Positions 56,220 through 64,000 of a DNA stretch of 64,000 nucleotides are shown here, in pieces. The notes beneath the pieces were generated by a model, which saw only the letters and a program-made list of their open reading frames with translations, was not told the origin of the DNA and did no database searches. Each line of letters begins with the position of its first letter. Position 1 is the stretch's first letter. A program made the translations under genes and the position numbers. The DNA lies in NCBI GenBank assembly GCA_933228895.1, contig OW121853.1, forward strand, positions 11,228,494-11,292,493, written 5' to 3'. The stretch is from Platycnemis pennipes. Taxonomy: Eukaryota; Arthropoda; Insecta; Odonata; Platycnemididae.

Positions 56220-56639
56220 TAGGATGAGGCAGTTATTAAAGCGACCAAGTCTCGAATTTAGCATTATTCGTCCTGATTTTCTCCAATTGTCGGTAATCGC
56301 ATCATCTTTCCGGAGAAATGTGGATTTCTGATTATCATTCGTAAGAGATACTTTGTTAGCAAACACTATATTTGATGTTTCATTACGGAAATTGGTGGCA
56401 TCTGGCCATCCATCTCATTTTCCACCGCCCTTCCGTTAAAGAGTGAACGGAATCAACGCCACTGTAACTCAAGGGAAATAAATAACGAGCTGATAATGGA
56501 TGATATGCGTCGCGCACACCTTTTGGGTGCTTTTAGGAGGCAAGAATCTATCTAGGGAGGGTGAGACCCCTGTTATACTGTTGCCAAGTCTTCAACAAGG
56601 GGACCCTAATTTGTAAATCGTTAAGCTTTCCTCCGACAC

Positions 56640-57230
56640 TAATTTGTCAGCTCCCATAATTAAGTCTCTCCACCGTGGGAGAGTTTCCATTGGACCCAAA
56701 CCCTCCCCCCTCCTCCTCCTCCCCTTTTTACTTCCCATCCTCCCCCCCCAAACTCAACTTCTCTCATTCTTCTTCTTCAACCGCTTTTCCCTCTCGCGCC
56801 CTCCAAGACGTCCTCCTCCTCCTCCTCCCTTGCCCTCCCCCGTCTTCCATTTGCCCCTACGGCCTTAACCTCTCATCGCTCAACATCGTACCCCCCGCCA
56901 GACACCTTCCCCCCCTTTTTCCCAGCGCCCCATCACTTCCCCCTTCTCTCTCCTTGAAGACGGCGCCCGCCGTCTCCTCGCCTCTCTCGCGTGTATCTGA
57001 TTAGGTGTATCTCGTTAAGAGAGCTAAGCGATCTAGTCGACTGGACCAGTTAGACGCTGGGGGAAACGTCTTGAGGGACGCTTGCCCCTCTTTCTACCCT
57101 CTTTCGTTTCACTTCTCTTCCACCACCTTATATTACAACCCTCTAACCCTTTTCTGTACCCCACGCCCCACCCTACTCGCCTATCCTTGCCTTCTTCAAG
57201 TTGGCGACCCGAGGGGAATGATTCTGAACT
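56640..57230. other. GC-rich pyrimidine-skewed block
   Basis: CTCCTCCTCCTCC and CCCCCCAAACTC runs and CpGs (56,900-57,080) give overlapping plus- and minus-strand frames. No family signature; composition is like the other blocks. Confidence 0.45.
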
Positions 57231-57649
57231 TTCTAAGGAATTAACATCATTCTCGTCATTGAGATTCTGTGAGTCCCTTTGACTCACTACAGAGCCTTCT
57301 TTTATCTTGTATGCATTGGAATGGCTCTGGAGTTGTTTGCTGAGCTAGAGAGTCTAAAATATCCAATGATGAGAAAGAAAAATAGATTTAATCTCCCATT
57401 ACCCCCGCGTTCAACTTTGCTGGGGATGGTTTGGTTGGAAGAAAGGAATGCTTAGCCTTAAAAGTTACCATTTTGATTTAATTTATTACCAAAGTTATGA
57501 TTTTCGTCGATAGAGGGGCGTTGGTTTTCTCGAAGAGTTATTTGAAGCTTGCTTGGTGATGTAAGTTTGTGATTTACAATCCCATCACATTGTATAACGT
57601 TCCACTGTCAGTAAAGGCAAATAAGTAGAAAGCTGTTCAACAGTGCATT

Positions 57650-57765
57650 GAGACAAGAGAGGGTGATGTAAACTCTGTAAAAGAGCCCTGGGCAGGTGGA
57701 AGAGGGGGCCGGATTGTGGCCTCAACCTGCCCAGGTAAAATAAAGCACAAGAAGAAGAAGAAGTA
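57650..57765 (+). repeat. Short repeat with 11-bp inverted pair and GAA tail
   Basis: CCTGGGCAGGT (57,687-57,697) and ACCTGCCCAGG (57,725-57,735) flank GGAAGAGGGGGCCGGATTGT. AAAATAAAGCACAAGAAGAA GAAGAAG follows, an A/GAA-rich tail suggestive of retroposition. The family is not identified. Confidence 0.55.
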
Positions 57766-58205
57766 CATATGTTGCGTATAAGCATAGAAAGTACAAATAG
57801 ATCATTTTCAGTGCAGTATTCCGTCCGTCCATCCACCTGGAAAATTCATATTTTAATTTTAAAGATGTTCGGTTTTCGTCCAATCGTTTTACATTTTTAT
57901 ATGCTGTATTTACAGTTGGAATAATTCATTTGTTGATTGCAATAGCCTTTCGTACCGCGCCTAATCCATGATAACCGACTTTTTAATTCCTAACGTAAAT
58001 TCTTGTGTAAATTAGCCAGTAAGTAATGATCCTATTTTTATCCATGTATGTAGCCAATATGGTATACTTTTGAATATTTTTGCAGAAAAATAACGGAATT
58101 GTATACGTTACCGGAGGGACGCAAGTTTTCATCGGACCGCTTGCTGCCATTTTTCCTCTCATTGCTGATTAAGTGTTGTCGATTATGAAAGTGCTCGGTT
58201 AGCTG

Positions 58206-58505
58206 TGAGAATCGGGTTGGTGTCGTGGCTAGAGTAAATACTTTCCACCACGTAGGCCTGGGTTGGAATCCCGACTGTAGAGGATATTTTTCATTGGTGT
58301 ACATTCAGTCCGTACTTAATATGTGTAGATCATATCCAGTGCAGTATTCCGTCTGTCGGATGAGACGTTTAACTGGGAACCCCTGGAGTCTTTCATTAAG
58401 TCCGGTCCGAGTCCGTTCCACCTTTCCTCTCTTCCTTGAAAAATTACTACTATATCCAATATTTCGCTAACGGCACTGCTGAGCTCGTCGTCTCTTACCG
58501 ATAAT
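58206..58505 (+). repeat. SINE family B copy
   Basis: GAATCGGGTTGGTGTCGTGG CTAGAG, CTGGGTTGGAATCCCGAC, CCAGTGCAGTATTCCGTCTG TCGGATGAGACGTTTAAC and a CCACCTTTCCTCTCTTCC box: all in family B order. Confidence 0.85.
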
Positions 58506-60615
58506 ATTCTACTCAGTTTACCATTCAAGTAAACTCTGAATAGCCTCCTGCAGAGAAGATCAGAGTCACTTGGATTCATGTTTTCTACCTTTAAGCTATT
58601 GATGCATTTTATTTGCTATTAATATTGTTTCACTATCCTTGAAAAATGACAAGCTAATTCATGTTATACGGAAGGGGACGTTGGCTCAGAAGTTTCTGCT
58701 TGCATATTTTTTTATAGAGGAATAGCCTTCTGCAGCGTTCTCCAACAAAAATAGCCTTCCTATTTGGAATCTAAAGAGGGGATTTCAGGTACCTGTTTGT
58801 GGGCTGTTTCCAATTTTACTGATAAGAAAATACCTTCCTGATTCATCTCTCACTCCGGTTGTAAAATGGATGATTGGTTTGTACCTCTTGTGTATGTACC
58901 CTAATCATGATATATATTGAAATAATGATGCAGTCCCCTTGATTATTCTAATCTGAAGCAGGGGAAAGAATCATATCCAAACGGTATGTTATACGGAACA
59001 ATATATTAGTGGAAAATAATCTGCATAACACGGCTGGATTGGAGTACTGTAGATAACCTCAAAAGGAAAGATGAAAAAACTGTCTAGAATTTACCAAAGC
59101 GCTCGTAGCAGAAGATAATTCCTTGCTTGAAATAATCAATGGCAGCTATGGAAGTGGTGGTATGCCAAAGGACTTGCTGATCAGGGTGTAGGTTGCGATA
59201 TCAGGAAATAAGGGCAAAGAGAAGAGAGGATCATCAAACCTGAGTTTATTGTTACTTAGTCCTAAATGTTTACACGGATCAGCTGAGGAACACAAAAAGG
59301 GCTAGAGGGACTCGGTCATTCAAACAAATCGCATTTAATAAGAGGGGACTGTCAGGGGACTCGATAGGTCATACTCTTCCTAAAGATGGACGTGGAAAGG
59401 GTGAGACCTGAGGGGAGGAATGGTATGTGGGAGCGTGGACCTCAAGATGGCTTTGATTAAGCTGGAAAATGTGGTGGAGGAATACGTTTAAATTTGCGGA
59501 AAACACTTGAAATAGTTAAGTACGTACGAACAGTGAATGTTTCGACTTTTGATGGTGGTGTACGAGAGAAAATGATGCGAGGTAAATTCTAATTACACCC
59601 TTATTGGAAGCTTTTAACTTCGATTTGAACCTATCGCTAACATATGAAGAAAAGAATTCGTTAACCTGGAGGGAAAATCGCCCTTCCAAGAGTTGGTGCA
59701 CTTTTTAGCCCTGAAGCTTAGAAAATTTGGAACAATAGGAAATTGGAGAGAAGTCAGTACAATTCAGAAGGGTATTTTTAATATTTTGGGTCGGGTAATC
59801 TTCCATATTTTAATCCTTGAACATCAGATAGTGATGCTTGACTGCGTCTCTGTCTTTATTACTCATATTTTTCTTATTCAAATACAAAATGTCACTAGTC
59901 TCTTATACGGACTTTGCGTACCTATCTTGATTTTTATCATGTGCATATACCATTTACATTCTCTGTTCATCCTTTTTATTACCAAAATATATATTATTAC
60001 ATCCCTTAATAATGTCACTGGAATGGTCCTTTTCCGAATGAATCTTTTTTAGGTTTCCTCCTCCTGCATTGAAGTTTCTCTCTATAATTTTATGAACCAT
60101 TTCATTTTTAGCTTTCATCGCCAGCCGAAGTTCTTGAAGGTTCTATTCTTAAGTAGACACTCCTTCCAACTCTGCCATTCATAAGTTGCCACTCTCCGTG
60201 TAAATATTTTCACGTACTCATTCCTTGGCTGAAATCGTACCTTCTTTGAACACTAATTGTCTCCTCCTCCACTAATTGTAGACGCCTCATGAGTTCCAGC
60301 TATTCTGTTTAATGTCCGTCGTGTAACTTCTCCTCACGTTTTACTCCTCCCGTGGTGGGTGAACGATTCCACTTGCTTTTTTTATTTATGCGCTCGTATT
60401 CATTCGTAGTTCCTTTCACACGCGTGGCATTTGTTATCTTCCTGTCGATTTCGTATGAATTTCTTAGTTGCTTTGAAAAAGGCAGGTATAGTATTACATT
60501 ATATGTTTTGTAATATCACTCTCAAAGTAAAACAAGCTTTTTTTTATCGTAATCCTTTTTATACTGAATTATGTTCCTATTTCTCTGTGTTTTTACAGCT
60601 TTTAAATAATAGTTG
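58506..60615. other. No feature recognised
   Basis: AT-rich sequence. The 119-codon plus-strand frame at 59,693-60,052 is hydrophobic but has no family signature and no splice context. Confidence 0.45.
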
Positions 60616-60624
60616 AGTCAGGTT

Positions 60625-61712
60625 CGTCCTCGTCATCATCGGTCAACAATTCTGGGATTGGTTTGACGCAGCTCTCCGCAGAATTCTTCTATCGACTGAT
60701 TTCTTCATGTTTACTTACTTCTTCTCTTACACATCCTTCGTCACATGTTCTCTATATCTCACTCGAGGCCTTTCTTTTCATTGTTCCCATTCACTTGTCC
60801 TTCGATAATTGTCCTTATCAGACCATCATATCTCATTATGTGGCCGATGGAGTTCTCCCGTCTTCTCCTTACGGTTTTCACGACAATTCGAGGTGGTTAT
60901 GTCTCCTTAGGTTTTGCCGGCCCCAGTGGCGGTAGCGGGGTGAAACCCTCGCCTGTCAATCGCCCGGGGAGGATTCTCACTCTCCGGGGCATGGATGTTT
61001 GTGACGTCCGATCTGTTAATTGTAAGAGTGGACTTTTGAGTCCTAAATTCGCAGATTAAATAAATACATGTTTACTTTTTTTATTCAGAAGACTTCTCTT
61101 TTCTCCCACACTTCTGAGGACTTCCTAGTAACTCACTCAGTCCATCCATTTCATCTTCATCGTTCTTTCGTAGCACAACATTTCGAATGCTTCCACCCTT
61201 GTCTTCTCCGCTGTTGTCATCGTCCATCGCCTCACTACCATGAAGAAACATGCTCCAGATGTAAATTCTGATGAATTATTTCCTTACTTCTACGATTGTA
61301 TTATCAGCTGTAAGCAGATCTTTTGGTAGAATGACCTCTTCGCCTGTGCTGTTCTATTGACTATTTCTTTCTTGCTTCGTACATAGCTGATTACTCTGCT
61401 TCCCAAGTAACGGGACACTTTTACCTCCTCAAATTTTGGTTTTCCTAGTTTAACGATGATATTGGCCTCTTCTCTCCTGCTGCGTGCCAATATCTTAGTA
61501 TTCTTCTTAATGATCTTCTGCTAGTATCAGGCCATTGCCTACCTTGCCCACGGAGAGACCAATGCCACCTCAAAATGTCGTTGCTTTTTGTCCACGACTG
61601 CTTATAGGACGAGTAAAGTCGTTTATCTCGCAGCTAACCTCTATGTATAGAGGTCGACCCACCATCCGCAACCCAGCGGGCGTACTCGGTGGCTTTAAGC
61701 TCAGCCGCGAGG
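60625..61712 (-). pseudogene. Internally deleted RTE copy interrupted by a SINE
   Basis: Read leftward: 61,712-61,535 is the 5' leader seen at 54,198. At about 61,530 it jumps directly to RT sequence (ILARSRREEANIIVKLGKPK, FEEVKVSRYLGSRVI, RSKKEIVNRTAQAKRSFYQK; 61,500-61,290). Decayed thumb sequence (HLEHVSSW..., 61,290-61,070) follows, then a SINE (60,905-61,062). Last is the C-terminal/3' end (60,860-60,625; GTAGCTGCGTCAAACC-type end as at 24,960). The endonuclease and most of the RT palm are therefore missing, and the piece order is still 5' to 3'. Confidence 0.82.
60905..61062 (+). repeat. SINE family D, copy 1
   Basis: GGCCCCAGTGGCGGTAGCGG GGTGAAACCC, GGATTCTCACTCTCCGGGGC, ATGGATGTTTGTGACGTCCG, TGTTAATTGTAAGAGTGGAC TTTTGAGTCCTAAATTCGCA GATTAAATAAATA. 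The 3' part matches the inverted copy at 62,785. It sits inside the RTE fragment. Confidence 0.7.
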
Positions 61713-61870
61713 GGTTCGTCCTATCGTTGTTCATATTCGATATCGTTGAATATCTGTGCTATATCGTTGGAAAGACTAAGTATTTTTTAATGTGCGTGGC
61801 ATTTTTTTCACTGCGCACCTGTGAAATAATATTGGCTTCCGTTTTCCTTTAATTCCTTAATTGGTTTGCA

Positions 61871-61903
61871 AGTTATTCTACCTATCTAATAGGTAGAATA
61901 ACT
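61871..61903. repeat. Perfect 15-bp hairpin
   Basis: AGTTATTCTACCTAT pairs with ATAGGTAGAATAACT around a 3-base centre. Its role is unknown. Confidence 0.88.
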
Positions 61904-62584
61904 CGTGGAATCTACCGTCGTGTAATTTTCTGTGGCACATGCACCGTGCATGCTCAACAGCTCGTCTCTTACTTGTGTAGTTTGTAAACCACACGATCAA
62001 GGTCCACACGATGATGCCCTCCAACATTCCAAGCGACAAACGAGCTTCACCTACAAACTCAGGATGCGGTGACAATATGTGTGCACTGCGTGAGTGAACC
62101 GTAGCCTTTACAGTGATACAAAGTATATACAGCCTTGACAGTGATACAAAATATATACGGAAAACGAGGACTGCAATGAAGCCACTTTACGCATTTTCCG
62201 CGCGCATTTACCGAGGCTGTAAATATTAGACTCCATTATTTGCAAGCACAATGTAGAATTTTTTGCAGTTTAAAAAAAAAAAAATTCACATACTTAGTAA
62301 ATTTATCTAGTACTAAAAATACAGAAACTAACAGTGATGCACGATAATGAAGTAGAATTCGATTGAATTGCTGAATTAATGCAATAAACATGTATAAAGT
62401 TATTGGTAAATGAAGAGAAAACGTGTTCGAGTCAAATTGGCGCATTTGGGTCTTTTCGGTAGATCCACTGATTATTTAAAAAGTAATGACCCCCATTTTT
62501 GTCAAAATATTATAATTTTAAAGAATATCTAAAATGATCAAAAGTCAAGAAATATGAGCGATGCAGTGCCGATACTTAGGGACT
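61904..62584. other. No gene recognised; short direct repeat
   Basis: A 28-30-base direct repeat at about 62,113-62,160 (CAGTGATACAAAGTATATAC / CAGTGATACAAAATATATAC). An A11-12 run occurs at 62,271-62,282. Confidence 0.55.
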
Positions 62585-62784
62585 GTCAGGAAAAACAAAT
62601 CGAATGCACCAAAATGGCGCGTCCGGTCCTTATAGTGGTAATGGGCAATATGCCGTGGTGGATGCATTTTAGGCTTGCGGATGAGTGAGAGAAAAAGCGT
62701 TGACTTTTAATGGGATGTCGTCGGGAGTTATAGCAAGCAACAAGATGCAAGAAGTCAGGTGAATGATGATAATGTCTGATATAA

Positions 62785-62962
62785 TGAGCAAATTTTGGGC
62801 TATTAAGTCCTGGCTTGCAGTAAACTCTGGACACAGCAAACATCCTTGCCTTGGGTGAATACCAGCACCCGGGTAGGGTTGAAACCTGCCACCTTAGAAT
62901 CAGCAGCCGTGAGCTCTACCCCACTTACTTCCACCTAGATTGGCAATAGATTAATTGGATTT
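62785..62962 (-). repeat. SINE family D, copy 2
   Basis: On the minus strand: AAGTAAGTGGGGTAGAGCTC ACGG (A-box region), GGCAGGTTTCAACCCTACCC GGG (B-box region), GCAAGGATGTTTGCTGTGTC CAGAGTTTACTGCAAG and GGACTTAATAGCCCAAAATT TGC. It shares the 3' boxes of copy 1 and retains a clearer tRNA-like head. Confidence 0.72.
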
Positions 62963-63057
62963 AGCAGATGTGATGCAGCGAAATGCATGGATGTACTTCT
63001 ATGTCATTTTGGTATACCTTTAATTTGTAGATCTTCTGTAATAATATGGAGGTCATG

Positions 63058-63245
63058 TAGGTGTGGTGGCTGAAGTACCGTCTTTCGTTCCAGGTTCTAA
63101 TTCCGATTGAAACAGACATTTTTCATTATTGTATCGGTCCCCTTTCGAGATCTGTGTGGAGAACACCTTGAGTTCAGTACTCCGTCCGTCGGACATGATG
63201 TTAAACCGTGGTCCCCTTGACGCCTTTCGTTAAGGGGGTTAGGAG
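63058..63245 (+). repeat. SINE family B copy, 3' truncated
   Basis: GTGTGGTGGCTGAAGTACCG, AGGTTCTAATTCCGATTG, TTGAGTTCAGTACTCCGTCC GTCGGACATGATGTTAAACC, CGCCTTTCGTTAAGG. It stops before the distal boxes. Confidence 0.85.
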
Positions 63246-64000
63246 GTTGATCCGAAAAGTGAAAGTCATGTCATTTTTTATATATTTCCAGCACTTATAG
63301 AACTAAAGTTCCTCTATCTAATAAAGTAAAGATAATTATACCAACCCATACTCCTTTTTGAACAAATTGTATTTGAAATTACATACGATTAACGGCGAGA
63401 ATGGCCATCACATGGGAATATAACGTTTAAAAATACCATAGTGACATGTCATTTTTGCAAAAAACTGATATTTTATGCGTAATGTCACAAGAAATAAAAT
63501 GACACGAAAATAGGGCATCAACCCACCGAATTTTTCGCGAAATCCACCAATTTATGCGCTAATATCAGACGAAATGCGTTAGTTGACTTCAAGTGGCGCT
63601 GCGGTCGCTCTAGCCAAAATGTATGGCGTATGAATAATATCATTACTAATGAGATATTAAAGAATATTTCAGAAAAATATTATAACACAACGTTTGATAG
63701 AAATATTCTGGTGTTATACATTAGTCAATTCATTGAGTACATGAATTTATTTCTGTAACGTAAATGCTGAATTGACTCCATCGTCGAGCTGATTAAAATT
63801 ATCATAAAAAAATAAATCCTTGGACTTTCCATCGTATTCATTGTGATACTTATGACTTTCAATAGCTAGGTAATTTTCTTTGTGGAGTAAGGATCACTTA
63901 GCAGGCATATGCTCGTACTTAAATTAATAAGATTCCTTAGACAACTTGACTCAAGCAGTCGCGAGCCAACCTCCTTCAGGGTGGGTAAGGTTATTGTCGG
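63246..64000. other. No feature recognised
   Basis: AT-rich to the window edge; no exon-like segment and no continuation of USP48. Confidence 0.5.

Noticed and set aside
59693..60052. 119-codon hydrophobic frame as a chemoreceptor fragment
   Set aside because: Hydrophobicity follows from T-rich composition; no C-terminal receptor signature or splice sites.

Overview
This is a eukaryotic, almost certainly arthropod (probably insect) genomic window. It has spliced exons with GT-AG introns, RTE-, Jockey/I-, mariner- and pogo/Tigger-type transposon fossils, several tRNA-derived SINE families and a clustered MITE family. No bacterial gene, CRISPR array, rRNA or intact tRNA gene was seen. The species cannot be fixed from the sequence alone.

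Bases 1-19,161 hold the only convincing host gene: seven consecutive plus-strand exons of a USP48-type ubiquitin-specific protease. They run from the end of the catalytic domain through the DUSP repeats. All six internal junctions are phase-compatible and together give about 445 codons. The first exons, including the catalytic Cys and His, lie to the left of the window. The expected C-terminal exons with the ubiquitin-like domain were not found in the 44.8 kb to the right. The introns carry decayed Jockey/I-like and RTE-like reverse transcriptase pieces, pogo/Tigger ends, a mariner fossil, SINEs and inverted-repeat foldback units.

From about 19.8 kb rightwards the sequence looks different. 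CpG is much more frequent, no host exon was recognised, and the DNA is a mosaic of repeats. Its main parts are: a pogo/Tigger transposase fossil (19.9-21.1 kb); RTE-type non-LTR fragments (24.1-25.0, 33.1-33.4, 48.3-48.5, 54.2-55.6 and 60.6-61.7 kb); six copies of one ~540-bp MITE (five full-length or nearly so, one truncated); a 1.07-kb element with 19-bp terminal inverted repeats and 94-bp subterminal tandem units (28.4-29.5 kb); a 3.04-kb element with 16-bp terminal inverted repeats and a short coding exon (35.2-38.2 kb); long palindromes (24.0, 27.2 and 55.9-56.2 kb); and about ten GC-rich, CpG-rich, pyrimidine/purine-skewed blocks of 0.3-0.7 kb. A few of those blocks carry CCAAT, octamer or CTCF-like motifs and may be regulatory.

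The genes do not form a pathway: one deubiquitinase is embedded in a transposon landscape. The observations most worth following are (1) a family of foldback units sharing a stem-loop, a GAAAY box and a 3' TTGTGGAA/ACAA box; (2) the abrupt end of USP48 near a change in CpG content; (3) the 28.4-kb element; and (4) an uncharacterised 231-codon minus-strand open frame at 27.4-28.1 kb. I did not find a clearly new defence or enzymatic system.
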